A DNA stretch of 56,562 nucleotides from contig CAZSRK010000009.1 in assembly GCA_964609305.1 (NCBI GenBank), positions 1 through 56,562 of the forward strand, given 5' to 3'. This stretch comes from CAKSXP01 sp964609305 (GTDB taxonomy: Bacteria > Bacillota > Clostridia > Oscillospirales > Oscillospiraceae). The notes beneath the pieces are model-generated. The model saw nothing but the letters and a program-made list of their open reading frames with translations. It was not told the origin of the DNA and searched no databases. Below, piece by piece: positions 7,953-17,637 of the stretch (its first letter is position 1; each line of letters begins with the position of its first letter). The position numbers were made by a program, and so were the translations under genes.

Positions 7953-8621
7953 TTACCTCAGCCGGGTAAAACTCCCCTTTTGAAGCTCCCCGGCGAGGAC
8001 GGGGCAGTCCAGAAGCTCCGCAAGCCTCCGCGCCGGGCCGGGCGCCGAGTCAAACTGGTTTATGAACACGCGGGTGTAAAGGCCCTCCGCCAGAAGCACA
8101 CGGGCCACGCACTCAGGCGTAGCCTCGTCCGAGACGGAGACGCCGGCCAGGCGCGCGAATCTCTCCGGCCGGTGCACGGCCTGCACTATCGGTCGGCCGA
8201 GGCCAGAGGCTCCGACAAGCATTATGCTCTGCCCGGACTCTGGCGCGACGGGAGGCTCATGCTCCGCGTGGGCCTTGAGCGGCAGCATCGCCGAGCCGTC
8301 GGCCTCCGCGAGTACATAATCTGCGTGCGCCAGCAGAGTCTCCATCGGAAGCTCGGGCGCCACCAGCTTAGGTCCGGGGGCGAACAGGGAACCGGCACAG
8401 ACCGCGCCGTGCCTGGCCAGCGCCGCCTCCAGCGCCGCCTCGTCGGGCGACAGCAGCAGCCTGAAACCCTCGACCGGGCGCATTTTGGCCGTCGCGCAGA
8501 GGATGACACGCCCGTGCGCGGCAAGCTCCCGGCCCAGAAGGCGCAGCATCGTGCTCTTTCCGCCGGAGCCGATGAGGCTAGTCAGGCCGGGACGTACCTC
8601 CAGCTCGCCGGCAAGGCTCAC
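7953..8621 (-). CDS. yqeC: Putative selenium-dependent hydroxylase accessory protein YqeC
   Basis: A 222-aa protein with a Walker A loop LIGSGGKSTMLR (about residues 16-27), followed by ATAKM and VLAEADGSAMLPLKAH, the Walker-B-like part typical of YqeC. Together with YqeB it marks organisms that use the labile selenium cofactor. The start is GTG at 8621, overlapping the xdhC stop (GTGA). A 164-base gap separates it from yqeB downstream; I see no gene or clear terminator in that gap. Confidence 0.95.
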   Translation of the reverse strand: MSLAGELEVRPGLTSLIGSGGKSTMLRLLGRELAAHGRVILCATAKMRPVEGFRLLLSPDEAALEAALARHGAVCAGSLFAPGPKLVAPELPMETLLAHADYVLAEADGSAMLPLKAHAEHEPPVAPESGQSIMLVGASGLGRPIVQAVHRPERFARLAGVSVSDEATPECVARVLLAEGLYTRVFINQFDSAPGPARRLAELLDCPVLAGELQKGSFTRLR

Positions 8622-9112
8622 GCTAGGCCCTCCCTGCCGAGGCGGCGCAGCATCGTCTTTTTGACCGCGCGCAGGATGTTTTCATATCCAGTGCAGCGGC
8701 AGAGATGGCCGGAGAGCAGCTTGCGCAGCTCGTCGTCGGAGTATTCCTTTCCCGATTCAAGTATCTCCACAGCGGTCATTATGAAGCCCGGCGTGCAGAA
8801 GCCGCACTGCACCGCCGCCTCGTCGATAAACGCCTGCTGTATATCTGACAGCTCCCCGTTCGGGCCGAGCAGGCTCTCGAGCGTGCGTATGTCCTTTCCG
8901 TCGGCCCAGACGGCAAGGTAGATACAGGAGTTGAAGCACTCCCCGTCTATTATGACATTGCAGGCACCGCACTCCCCGACCTCGCAGCCCTTTTTGACGC
9001 TGGTCATGTGAAAATCGTTTCGCAGCAGGTCCGTCAGCGAGGCGCGAACGTCGATAACCCGCTCGACAGGCTTGCCGTTCAGGGTGAAATTGATCTGCTT
9101 GTACTGAGCCAT
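8618..9112 (-). CDS. xdhC: Molybdenum hydroxylase 2Fe-2S subunit (XdhC-like)
   Basis: A 164-aa electron-transfer subunit with two 2Fe-2S clusters. The plant-ferredoxin-type set is CEVGECGACNVIIDGECFNSC, given here in part as CEVGECGAC followed by C. The second set is QCGFCTPG and CRCTGY. It carries electrons from the Mo centre of XdhA to the FAD of XdhB. The start overlaps the xdhB stop by one base (taATG) and the stop overlaps yqeC. Gene order A-B-C matches the E. coli xdhABC arrangement. Confidence 0.95.
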   Translation of the reverse strand: MAQYKQINFTLNGKPVERVIDVRASLTDLLRNDFHMTSVKKGCEVGECGACNVIIDGECFNSCIYLAVWADGKDIRTLESLLGPNGELSDIQQAFIDEAAVQCGFCTPGFIMTAVEILESGKEYSDDELRKLLSGHLCRCTGYENILRAVKKTMLRRLGREGLA

Positions 9113-9993
9113 TATATCTCACCTCCGCAGAGCTTTACCGACTCGATAAACGCGCGCTTTGCGCTCTCGACCGCAATGTGCCGGCGGAAATCCTTGGACG
9201 CGCGCCAGCTATCGCGCGGGTTTATATCCTCGAGCACGGCGCGGGAGAACTCCTCCGCGAGCGCGAGGTCGGGCGCGCGTCCCCGGACAAGCGCCTCGGC
9301 ATGTCCGCAGCGCAGCGGCACAGGGCCGGCCACGCCGAAAGCGATGCGCGCGCGCTCGACGCTGCGCCTGTCCGGGGAAAGGCGCAGATTCACGCTTGTG
9401 CCCAGAGTGGCGATGTCCATGGCGTTTCGCATCGAATATTTTATATAGTGCCCAAAGCAGTTTTCATAGCTGGGCTTCGGTATGATGACACAGGTCTGTA
9501 TCTCGTCGGGACGGATATCGACCCTGCCCGCGCCGAGGTAAAAGTCCGCGATCGGCACGATGCGCCTGCCCTGAGCGCCGGTGAGCTCGATCAGCGCGTC
9601 CCATGCGAACAGGGTAGAGGCCGAATCCGCGCTGGTAACACCGTTGCAGGTGTTGCCGCCAATGGTGCCGATATTGCGTATCTGCGGGCCGCCGACCTGG
9701 TCGACAGCCTGTCCGAGCACGGCGATGTGTTTTTGGATAAGCCCGCTTTTCGTTATGTGCGAAAAGCTCGTGAGCGATCCGATGCGCAGCGCGCCGTCAG
9801 AGTCCATCGAAACGCCGCGCAGCGCGTCGATGCCGTAGATGCTGATAAGCTCCGCGCCGGCGCGCCTGCCCTCGCGCATCTGGACCAGGACGTCCGAGCC
9901 GCCGGCGATTATCTGCGCCTCGGGATGTTCCAGCCGTAGGGCCACGGCCTCGTCTACTGTTTTTGCCTCATAAAGGGCTTTTATGTCATACAT
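9112..9993 (-). CDS. xdhB: Molybdenum hydroxylase FAD subunit (XdhB-like)
   Basis: A 293-aa FAD-binding subunit of the CO dehydrogenase/xanthine dehydrogenase M-chain type. The FAD pyrophosphate motifs AQIIAGGSDVL and IGGNTCNGVTSADS are clear, and the C-terminal domain has DIATLGTSVNLRL. It passes electrons from the 2Fe-2S subunit to NAD or another acceptor. It follows xdhA after 118 bases. That gap contains an AGGAGG-like stretch not used by xdhB. Confidence 0.95.
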   Translation of the reverse strand: MYDIKALYEAKTVDEAVALRLEHPEAQIIAGGSDVLVQMREGRRAGAELISIYGIDALRGVSMDSDGALRIGSLTSFSHITKSGLIQKHIAVLGQAVDQVGGPQIRNIGTIGGNTCNGVTSADSASTLFAWDALIELTGAQGRRIVPIADFYLGAGRVDIRPDEIQTCVIIPKPSYENCFGHYIKYSMRNAMDIATLGTSVNLRLSPDRRSVERARIAFGVAGPVPLRCGHAEALVRGRAPDLALAEEFSRAVLEDINPRDSWRASKDFRRHIAVESAKRAFIESVKLCGGEI

Positions 9994-10111
9994 GAGCTGC
10001 TTCAGTCCTTTCGTTTTTCATAACCAAAACAGAGAGCTAGAAATTTCCATTGGGTGGGTGTCCCCCTGTACAGGAGGTAAAAACACTCGAAAAGAAAAAG
10101 CAATAAACCCC

Positions 10112-12406
10112 TTACTCCTCAATCAGCCCCGCGCTGCGAAACTCGCGGTAGAGCACATGCGGCGTTATGGGGATCGTGTTTATGTACACGCCCGTGGCAT
10201 TCGCGATCGCGTTGCGGATCGCCGGCGCGCCCGGACAGGCGGGCGGTTCGCCCAGCGCCTTGGTCCCGAAAGGGCTCGTCGGCTCCGCATTCTCGACGAA
10301 GTCCGCCGTCAGATGAGGATGGTCCAGCGCCGTCGACAGCTTATAGTCGAGAAGGTTGTTGTTGAGCGGTTTTCCCGTCTTTTCGTCGAAAAGGAGCTGC
10401 TCACCCAGGGCATAGCCGATGGCCATGGACATGCCCCCATGCACCTGCGCCTCGGCCAGCGCGGGATTTATCAGCGTGCCGCAGTCGTGCACGTTCACAA
10501 GGTTGAGCAGCTTTACCTTGCACATGGGTATGTCCACCTCGACCTCAGCCAGGGCGCAGCCGAAAGAATAGGCGTTGGATTTTATCTGTGCGGTGCTCTC
10601 CGCCGTTATATGCTGGCTGTGCTCAAGGCTGTAAAGCGCCTCCGTCGCCAGCTCCGCAAGCGTCATCAAATGCTCCCCGCCGGGGATTCGGACGATGTTG
10701 CCGTCGGCAAGGTCGAGCTCCTCCAGCGGCAGATTGGTCAGTTCCTGAGCATATTTGAGGATGCGCTCGCGCAGGAGCCTGCCGGTCTGTGCGATGGCAA
10801 AACCGCCGACATAGGTCTGCCGCGAGGCGTAAGCCCCCGTGCCGAAAGGCGTTATGTCCGTATCCTGAGTGGAGACGACATGTACGTTCTCAAACGGGAC
10901 GCCGACGGCGTCCGCCGCCATCTGGCTGTATGCGGTGTCGCAGCCCTGGCCGATCTCGGTCTCGCCGGTCTGGAGCTGGAGCGAGCCGTCCTGATTGAGC
11001 ACCATGCGGCAGCCGGAGCTCTCCAGCGAGATGGGCCATACGCCCGTGTTGTACCAGAAAACGGACAGGCCGACTCCGCGGCGGATGGGCCCGGTCTGAA
11101 GTCTGTACTCGTCCAGCTTGCGCCTGTAATCGAGCTGCTTCATGCCCTTTTCAAGGCACTGGCCGAAAGAGTCCGTCCAGTTGACGTTTTTAGAGAATGC
11201 GTCCGTGAACCCGACAGGCATCAGATTCTTTTTGCGAAACTCCAGACTGTCCATGCCGAGGGCCCTGGCACAGTCTTCGGTATGCGACTCGACGGCGAAG
11301 GTGGTCTGCGGCATGCCGTAGCCGCGCATCGCGCCGGCGGCGGGCTGGTTTGTATATACCGTCCAGCTGTCGCATTCATAATTGTCGCAGGGATAAAGCT
11401 GTGTGAAAGAGCCCATGCCCTTGGCCGCGATGCTGTGCCCGTGTGAGGCGTATGCGCCCTGGTTTGAGAACATCTCCAGCTTGCGTGCAGCGAAGCTGCC
11501 GTCCGGCCGCAGCCAGCTTATTATATGGAAACGTATCGCATGGCGCACGCGGTTTGAAACAAAGGTGTCCTCGCGCGGCACGTCCAGCTTCACGGTGCGC
11601 CCGCCGACCTGTATTGAAAGCCACGCGCACAGCGGCTCGTACAGCGCGTCCTGCTTATTGCCGAAGCCGCCGCCGATATAGGGCTTTATGATGCGCACGC
11701 TGCCCCAGGGCAGGCCCAGCGCCTGGCCAACGATGCGGCGGATGATGTGCGGTATCTGCGTCGAGGTGACGACGGTCACACGCCCGCCCTGTACGCTGGC
11801 GTAGCAGATGTGGTTTTCGATATGGCAGTGCTGCACCGTGGGCGTTTCATACCAGCCCTCGACCTTTATAAGCCCGGGCTGCGCGCTCGCGGCGGCGTAA
11901 TCCCCGCCGCGGGAGGAGGTGTGTTTGAGGATGTTGCCGGGAAATTCGTCGTGTATGACGGGTGCTCCCGGCTCCATGGCCTTCTGCGCGTCCAGAACAA
12001 AGGGCAAAACCTCATACTCGACCCGAATAAGGCGCAGCGCCCTGTCCGCCGCGACCTCGTTTTCGGCTATAACGGCGGCCACATCGTCGCCGTAATAGCG
12101 CACATGGGCGTTGAGCAGATGGCGGTCGGCGACGTCCTGATGCTCGGGGTCGGTCGACCAGGGGTGTCCCGCCGTCGGGAAATTTATGTCTGGCACATCG
12201 AAACATGTGAGGATCCTGACAACGCCCGGAACTTTTTCGGCCTCGGCAGTGTCTATGCTTTTGACAAAGCCGTGAGCTATCGTAGAGTGCAGAACTTTTG
12301 CGACCAATGCATCCGGCGGACATAGATCGTCCGTGTATCTGGCCCTGCCTGCCGCCTTGTCAAAGGCGTCCACACGCGGCAGGCTTTTTCCCGTGCTTTT
12401 GCTCAA
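10112..12406 (-). CDS. xdhA: Molybdenum hydroxylase Mo-binding subunit (XdhA-like)
   Basis: A 764-aa catalytic subunit containing the aldehyde-oxidase hammerhead domain and the molybdopterin domain. Landmarks are KPYIGGGFGNKQDALYEPL, AGAMRGYGMPQTTFAVES (the conserved Arg of the substrate pocket), TGETEIGQGCDTAYSQMAAD and GTKALGEPPACPGAPA with the catalytic Glu. In the GGGFGNKQ motif a Gln stands where vertebrate xanthine oxidase has substrate-binding Glu, so the substrate may be a purine or another N-heterocycle. The start is TTG at 12406 with GGAGG 9 bases upstream. Adjacent yqeB/yqeC make a selenium-containing cofactor likely. Confidence 0.95.
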   Translation of the reverse strand: MSKSTGKSLPRVDAFDKAAGRARYTDDLCPPDALVAKVLHSTIAHGFVKSIDTAEAEKVPGVVRILTCFDVPDINFPTAGHPWSTDPEHQDVADRHLLNAHVRYYGDDVAAVIAENEVAADRALRLIRVEYEVLPFVLDAQKAMEPGAPVIHDEFPGNILKHTSSRGGDYAAASAQPGLIKVEGWYETPTVQHCHIENHICYASVQGGRVTVVTSTQIPHIIRRIVGQALGLPWGSVRIIKPYIGGGFGNKQDALYEPLCAWLSIQVGGRTVKLDVPREDTFVSNRVRHAIRFHIISWLRPDGSFAARKLEMFSNQGAYASHGHSIAAKGMGSFTQLYPCDNYECDSWTVYTNQPAAGAMRGYGMPQTTFAVESHTEDCARALGMDSLEFRKKNLMPVGFTDAFSKNVNWTDSFGQCLEKGMKQLDYRRKLDEYRLQTGPIRRGVGLSVFWYNTGVWPISLESSGCRMVLNQDGSLQLQTGETEIGQGCDTAYSQMAADAVGVPFENVHVVSTQDTDITPFGTGAYASRQTYVGGFAIAQTGRLLRERILKYAQELTNLPLEELDLADGNIVRIPGGEHLMTLAELATEALYSLEHSQHITAESTAQIKSNAYSFGCALAEVEVDIPMCKVKLLNLVNVHDCGTLINPALAEAQVHGGMSMAIGYALGEQLLFDEKTGKPLNNNLLDYKLSTALDHPHLTADFVENAEPTSPFGTKALGEPPACPGAPAIRNAIANATGVYINTIPITPHVLYREFRSAGLIEE

Positions 12407-12563
12407 TTTGATAGGCCTCCTTCTGCCGTCGTTGACCTGCGGCGGATTTTTTAATATACTTCACTATATATATGCGATATACGGGCGTGGAAAACGGCCC
12501 GTAGACATGAAAATTTCAGGCTGAGGAAGAATAAAGCTGTGCAGGAGAAAGGGGGAGAGCGGT

Positions 12564-13118
12564 ATAAAGCTTGGCTGCATCGTGATGGCGGCGGGCAGCT
12601 CGTCCCGGTTTGGAGGCAACAAGCTGCTTGCCATAGTGGAGGGCAAGACCCTCTTTGAGCGTGCGCTCGACAGCATACCGCGGGAGCGCTTTTCAAAAAT
12701 CTGCGCCGTGTGCGGGAGCGAAACACTGCCCCTGGCCGTGGCGCAGGGAGTCGACTGCGTTCTCAACGACAGGCCGGAGCTCGGCGCGAGCTATACCATC
12801 CGCCTCGGCCTCGACGCAGTTGGAGAGGTGGACGGGGCGATGTTCCTCGTCTCCGACCAGCCGTGGCTGGAGAGGCAGAGTGTGGAAAAGCTGCTAGACC
12901 TTTTCGAGACCGACACGTCGAAGATAGCCGCGCTCTCGCACGATGGTGTGCGCGGCAACCCCTGTGTATTCCCGAGCGAGTTTTTTCCGCAGCTTCGCGG
13001 GCTGGAAGGCGACCGCGGAGGCAGCGCCGTCATAAGGCGCAACCCGCAGCGCCTGGCCACGCTGGACGTATCCGCGCGGCAGATGCGGGACGTGGATTTC
13101 AGGTCAGATCTTGAGTGA
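12564..13118 (+). CDS. mocA: MocA-type molybdenum cofactor cytidylyltransferase
   Basis: An NTP-transferase of about 184 aa (YgfJ/MocA group) that would attach CMP to molybdopterin for the hydroxylases on either side. The nucleotide loop is CIVMAAGSSSRFGGNKLLA and later marks are VSDQPWL and GNPCVFPSEFF. The first canonical starts (GTG 12582, ATG 12585) have no ribosome site and cut off the first beta strand. An ATA at 12564 lies 6 bases after GGGGGAG and gives IKLGCIVMAAG, the family length, so a rare AUA start is proposed; a CTG at 12537 is another option. It is divergent from xdhA and convergent with the next hydroxylase. Confidence 0.92.
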   Translation: MKLGCIVMAAGSSSRFGGNKLLAIVEGKTLFERALDSIPRERFSKICAVCGSETLPLAVAQGVDCVLNDRPELGASYTIRLGLDAVGEVDGAMFLVSDQPWLERQSVEKLLDLFETDTSKIAALSHDGVRGNPCVFPSEFFPQLRGLEGDRGGSAVIRRNPQRLATLDVSARQMRDVDFRSDLE

Positions 13119-13121
13119 GCT

Positions 13122-15671
13122 TCACTTTCTGGAATACGGCGTATCCTCCAGCGGAAGGCTGGTACGCCACTTGCCGTCAAAGCGGTAATAGGCGTCCGCG
13201 ACGGCCGGGGCCGTTGGGATGGAGGTTATCTCGCCGATCCCTATGGCGCCGCAGGCGACGTCCAGCCCCGCCTTTTCGACGATGATGGGCGTGATCTCGG
13301 GCGTGTCCGTCGCGCGGAAGAGGCCAAGCGTGCCGAAGCGCGCCGTAGGCCGGCAGTTGTCCAGAGGAAAACTCTCCGTCAGGGCAAAGCCGAGCGACAT
13401 GACAACGCCGCCCTCGATCTGGCCCTCGACGGACAGGGGGTTTACCGCGCGGCCAACGTCGTGTGCCGCGACGACGCGCAGCAGCTTTCCATCCTCGTCG
13501 AGCTGGCAAAGCTGCGTGGCATAGCCGTAGGCCACATGGCTGACCGGGTTGGGCACGTCTGCGCCCAGCGGGTCAGTTTTGCCGAGATATTCGCCGTAAA
13601 ACTCCTCGCCCTCGAGCCGGGCGAGGCTTTTCCCCACCAGTGCCTTTTTCAGATCCTTACAGGCGCGGCGGCAGGCCTCGCCGGCAAAAAGCGTCTGGCG
13701 CGAGCCGGAGGTCGTGCCGCTGTCGGGCGCGGACCAGGTGTTCGAACGCTCGTAGACGATCTCCTCCGGGCGCAGGCCCGTCTGGTCGCATACCATCTGG
13801 ACCAGCACGGTGCCAAGCCCCTGGCCGATACAGGATGCGCCGGCGAGGATGTGCAGCTTTCCGTCCTGCACAAGCAGCCGTACGCGGCCAGTGTCGGGCA
13901 GGCCGACGCCCACGCCGGAGTTTTTCATCGCACAGGCGATGCCGACATACTTACCAGCGTCATAATAGGGCTTTATGGCCTCGAGCGTCTCGGCCAGTCC
14001 GGTCGAGGCGTCCGCTATCTGACCGTTGGGCAGCTCCTGCCCGGGACGTATCGCGTTGCGGTAGCGTATCTCCCAGGTGGAGATCCCGACGATGTCGGCC
14101 ATGCGGTTTAAGAGAGATTCGATGCAGAAGCAGGTCTGCGTCACGCCGAAACCGCGGAAAGCGCCGGCCGGCGGGTTGTTCGTGTACCATGCCTTTCCGT
14201 CGATCTCAAAATTCTGGTAGTTGTACGGGCCGGCGGCATGGGTGCACGCGCGCTCAAGCACGGGGCCGCCGAGGGAGGCGTAGGCCCCCGTGTCGGACAC
14301 GACCTGCGCCTTGACGCCCTGTATGATCCCCCTCTCGTCGCAGCCGAGGGTGAACTCCATCTCCATGGGATGGCGCTTGGGATGTATCAGGATGCTCTCA
14401 CTGCGCGTCAGCTTCACCTTGACGGGACGCCCGGTGAGCCAGGCAATGAGCGCCGCGTGGTGCTGTACCGTTACGTCCTCCTTGCCGCCAAAGCCGCCGC
14501 CGACGAGCTGGTTTTGTACCTTCACCTTCTCCGCGGGCAGGCCCAGCATGCCCATTGTCTCCTGCTGTGTGTCGTAAGCGCCCTGGTCGGAGGAGAGTAT
14601 GACGACGCCGCCGTCCTCGGGATAGGCCACGGCGCACTCCGGCTCGAGAAAGGCATGCTCCGTCCAGGGGGTGGTGAAGGTCTGCGTCAGGACGTGTTTT
14701 GACCGCGCGATGGCCCCGTCCGGGTCGCCGCGTTTTATGTGTTTATGCGCCAGCAGGTTTCCGCCGCGATGGACCAGCGGCGCGCCCTCCCGTGAGGCCT
14801 CCGCCGGGTAGCATACAGGCTCGAGCGGCTCATATCCGACCTTTACGAGCTTTTTCGCCTGTTCGAGTATCTCCGGAGTCTCGGCCGCGACCAGACAGAT
14901 TGCGTCCCCGAGGTAATGAGTTATGTCCCCGACGGCTATCATCGTGTCCCAATCCTTGACGAGGTGACCGACCTTGTTTTGTCCTGGCACATCGTCGGCC
15001 GTGAACACGCCGACGACCCCGGGCAGCGCGCGGGCTTCATCCACATCGATGTACAAAACGCGCGCGCGCGGATACTCCGAGCGCACGGCGCTGCCGTATA
15101 TCATGCCGTCGAGATATATATCGTCCGGGTATTTTCCGGTGCCAAGCACTTTTTCCTCCACATCCACGCGGTGCACGGAGGCACCGAGCCTCCATTGTGT
15201 ATCCGTCTGCGGCACTGCGCCGCTTTTCAGGCACTGCGCGGCAAGCCCTATGGCCTTTATTATCTTTACATAGCCGGTGCAGCGGCAGACGTTGCCGCGT
15301 ATGGCGCGGCGTATTTCCTGCTCCGAGGGTTCGGGGTTTGAGTCCAGAAGGGCCTTGGCCGAAAGCACCATGCCCGGCGTGCAGAAGCCGCACTGCACCG
15401 CGCCGGCCTCACCGAAGGCATAGGTGTAAACGCGCTTTTCAAATTCACTGAGCCCCTCGACGGTCGTGACGGACCTGCCGTCGAGTCTGTCCGTCTTCCA
15501 GACACAGGCACGCTGCGCCCTGCCGTCTATCAGCACGGTACAGGCGCCGCAGGCGCCCTCGCTGCATCCATCCTTGACGGAGGTAAGGCGCATCTCGTCG
15601 CGCAGGAAACGCATCAGGCTCCGGCTTTCCGGGACGGTTACGGCCCTGCCGTTGACTGTGAAGCGTGACAT
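13122..15671 (-). CDS. Selenium-dependent xanthine dehydrogenase (one-chain 2Fe-2S/Mo)
   Basis: An 849-aa fusion. Residues about 1-150 form a two-cluster 2Fe-2S domain (DGCSEGACGACTV, QCGFCTPGM, CRCTGY). The remainder is the Mo domain with VGGGFGGKEDVTVQ, AGAFRGFGVTQTCF, ASCIGQGLGTVLVQM and the catalytic AIGIGEITSIPTAP. Unlike the XdhA next door it has the Glu after GGK that binds purines in xanthine oxidase, so purine hydroxylation is plausible. No FAD domain is present, so another flavoprotein must accept its electrons; the flavoprotein upstream is a candidate. Matches the Se_dep_XDH type in length and layout. Good ribosome site (GGGAGG) before ATG 15671. Confidence 0.95.
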   Translation of the reverse strand: MSRFTVNGRAVTVPESRSLMRFLRDEMRLTSVKDGCSEGACGACTVLIDGRAQRACVWKTDRLDGRSVTTVEGLSEFEKRVYTYAFGEAGAVQCGFCTPGMVLSAKALLDSNPEPSEQEIRRAIRGNVCRCTGYVKIIKAIGLAAQCLKSGAVPQTDTQWRLGASVHRVDVEEKVLGTGKYPDDIYLDGMIYGSAVRSEYPRARVLYIDVDEARALPGVVGVFTADDVPGQNKVGHLVKDWDTMIAVGDITHYLGDAICLVAAETPEILEQAKKLVKVGYEPLEPVCYPAEASREGAPLVHRGGNLLAHKHIKRGDPDGAIARSKHVLTQTFTTPWTEHAFLEPECAVAYPEDGGVVILSSDQGAYDTQQETMGMLGLPAEKVKVQNQLVGGGFGGKEDVTVQHHAALIAWLTGRPVKVKLTRSESILIHPKRHPMEMEFTLGCDERGIIQGVKAQVVSDTGAYASLGGPVLERACTHAAGPYNYQNFEIDGKAWYTNNPPAGAFRGFGVTQTCFCIESLLNRMADIVGISTWEIRYRNAIRPGQELPNGQIADASTGLAETLEAIKPYYDAGKYVGIACAMKNSGVGVGLPDTGRVRLLVQDGKLHILAGASCIGQGLGTVLVQMVCDQTGLRPEEIVYERSNTWSAPDSGTTSGSRQTLFAGEACRRACKDLKKALVGKSLARLEGEEFYGEYLGKTDPLGADVPNPVSHVAYGYATQLCQLDEDGKLLRVVAAHDVGRAVNPLSVEGQIEGGVVMSLGFALTESFPLDNCRPTARFGTLGLFRATDTPEITPIIVEKAGLDVACGAIGIGEITSIPTAPAVADAYYRFDGKWRTSLPLEDTPYSRK

Positions 15672-15789
15672 ATCAAAGACCTCCCTGAGGGCGATAAAAA
15701 TGATTACATTTATTCATTCTGATTATATTACAAACGGCCCGTGCCTGCAACAGCAACATGCCCGCCGGGAATAAAAAACGGCAAAGAAA

Positions 15790-15818
15790 CGGAAAAGCGG
15801 GAGGGCAGCGCCCTCCCG
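15790..15818 (-). terminator. Rho-independent terminator after the flavoprotein gene
   Basis: CGGGAGGGC and GCCCTCCCG (15798-15818) form a 9-bp stem with a 3-base loop, followed on the minus strand by CTTTTCC. It separates the flavoprotein gene from the selenium-dependent xanthine dehydrogenase. The 217-base gap also contains half of a dispersed hairpin element at 15837-15852. Confidence 0.6.
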
Positions 15819-15888
15819 AAAAGACTTGATTTGCAAGGCTTTTTTGACAGCCAGGGCCGCACCCTCCCGAAAACGGTAGTGATATTAT

Positions 15889-17430
15889 TTAACCGGAGTT
15901 CCCATCAAGATAGGCCACCGCGCTTTCCGCGGCGATGAGGCCGCTTGCGTAGGCCCAGGCCAGATCGTTTATTATCTGCCGCTTGACGCCCATGTCGTTG
16001 ACGAATCGGCCGGAGGCAAAGTCGCCGACGACGTAGAGCCCCTCGACAAAGCCGGAGCCTTCGGCACAGGCCATCATCTTTGCGTTGACCGGAACGCCGC
16101 CGAAGGCGCCGTCGGTGCCGAGGAAGCACTTGTAGGCATAATACGGCCCGGTCAGCGGCACGAGCGCATCGGGCGTCTTGAAGCACTGCGCGTCAAAACC
16201 CGTCTCACACGCGCGGTTGTATTCGCCGATGGTCTCCGAGAGTGCCAGGAATGGAACGCCCATCTTTTCCGCCAGATCCTCCAGGCTCTCGGCATAGACT
16301 AGCTCCTGCTTTGCCACGCCGCCCGGAAGCGGGGCAGGCGCGTCCGAACCGCCGTGGAGCTCCGCCTCGAGGTCGGCCAGCACATCCTCGGGGAAGGAGG
16401 GATTGCCAAAGATGCCGCCCCAGCCGGTGGGAGGGTTGTCCTTTACGTCCTGCGCGGCGGCGAGGACGGTGTTCCGGTCGAACACGAGCCAGGAGATGCC
16501 GCCCGGCTGGTCGCACATGACGTGGCCGGAGTCGAACATGCCCATGCGCACGGCGCTCGGCTCGCAGCACCAACGCCGTCCCTCGGCATTTATCTGGAGC
16601 TGGAAGCGGTGGGAACTCATACCGGAGACGGTGCGGCAGCGTGACATGACCATAGGACCCATCAGCCGCAGGCAGAAGCTGTCCCTGTCGATGCGTGCGC
16701 CGGCCTTTTCCGCGATAGCGATGCCGTCGCCGGTGTAAGCACGGGAGCGGTGCCCGCCTTTCTGCAGCGGTCCGGGGTCGATCGCGGCGTATTTGGGGTT
16801 GGCGCGCTCGAGCTCTTTCTGGTTGTTTATCCAGCTCCCGGTAGCGAGGATGACCGCGCCGCATTCGATCTCCAGCTCCCCCTCCGGGCTCCTGGCCGTG
16901 ACGGAGACGATCTTACCATTTTCGACGCACACGTCGGTGGCGGCTGTCTCCATGAGTATCTCGACGCCGAGCTCGCGGGCCTTCTGCGCCATGATGCGCA
17001 TGACGTAGCCTCCGCTGCTCCCGGGCAGGCCCGACTTGTACACCGGGCATATGGGGCCGCTGTCGGGCATGTCGAAAATGTAGCGCCCCGGCTCGAAATG
17101 CTCCTCCACATCGTCATAGAAGGTGCACAGCCAGTCGAAGAACCGGCCCGTGGCAAGAAACGCAGCCCCGACGAGGTCGGGATCCAGTTTCCAGTAGGTT
17201 TCGTCCATGACCTTGACAAGATCCTCGTTGAGCCTGTCGTCATAGCCGTTTTTGCGCTGCCACTGGCTGTTATAGACGCGGAAATCCGCGGCCTGCGCCG
17301 CCCCGCCTCCAAGGAAGTCGGCCTTTTCCAGCACGATGACCTTTTTGCCGCTGATATCCGCCGCGCGCACAGCCGCCGTGAGACCGGCACCGCCGCCGCC
17401 GAGGACGAGAACCTCACATGTTTTTTTCAT
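15889..17430 (-). CDS. FAD-dependent oxidoreductase (fumarate-reductase flavoprotein-like)
   Basis: A 513-aa flavoprotein. The N-terminal dinucleotide site is VLVLGGGGAGLTAAVRAA followed by VIVLEKADFLGGG, and the C-terminal FAD site is GLYVVGDFASGRFVNDMG. GAVILATGSW lies between. It belongs to the FAD_binding_2/succinate-dehydrogenase flavoprotein group, but lacks an obvious FMN-binding or signal segment, so it is cytoplasmic with unknown substrate. The start at 17430 has GGAGG 6 bases upstream; the longer frame from 17643 overlaps a repeat and is rejected. Position next to the FAD-less xanthine dehydrogenase suggests, but does not prove, that it is a redox partner or acts on the product. Confidence 0.88.
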   Translation of the reverse strand: MKKTCEVLVLGGGGAGLTAAVRAADISGKKVIVLEKADFLGGGAAQAADFRVYNSQWQRKNGYDDRLNEDLVKVMDETYWKLDPDLVGAAFLATGRFFDWLCTFYDDVEEHFEPGRYIFDMPDSGPICPVYKSGLPGSSGGYVMRIMAQKARELGVEILMETAATDVCVENGKIVSVTARSPEGELEIECGAVILATGSWINNQKELERANPKYAAIDPGPLQKGGHRSRAYTGDGIAIAEKAGARIDRDSFCLRLMGPMVMSRCRTVSGMSSHRFQLQINAEGRRWCCEPSAVRMGMFDSGHVMCDQPGGISWLVFDRNTVLAAAQDVKDNPPTGWGGIFGNPSFPEDVLADLEAELHGGSDAPAPLPGGVAKQELVYAESLEDLAEKMGVPFLALSETIGEYNRACETGFDAQCFKTPDALVPLTGPYYAYKCFLGTDGAFGGVPVNAKMMACAEGSGFVEGLYVVGDFASGRFVNDMGVKRQIINDLAWAYASGLIAAESAVAYLDGNSG

Positions 17431-17637
17431 ATGATCCTCCTTTGCTTTCCTAATTTGTCTGCGAAGTAAGCTCAGGATATCAACCGGGGAGGGATATGTC
17501 AAGCTGCCTGTTATACATATATTGCATCGATGCTCAAAACATTGATAAATCAGGGATGGGAAGAGAAAAAGAGCGAAAAAAACGACGCCCCTGAGGGCAC
17601 CACAGACTGTCGAAAAACTGTTTACACAAGCGGAGAC

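Noticed and set aside
12407..12563. Possible Moco riboswitch between divergent xdhA and mocA
   Set aside because: No long conserved stem is visible; the region is AT-rich with promoter-like stretches only.
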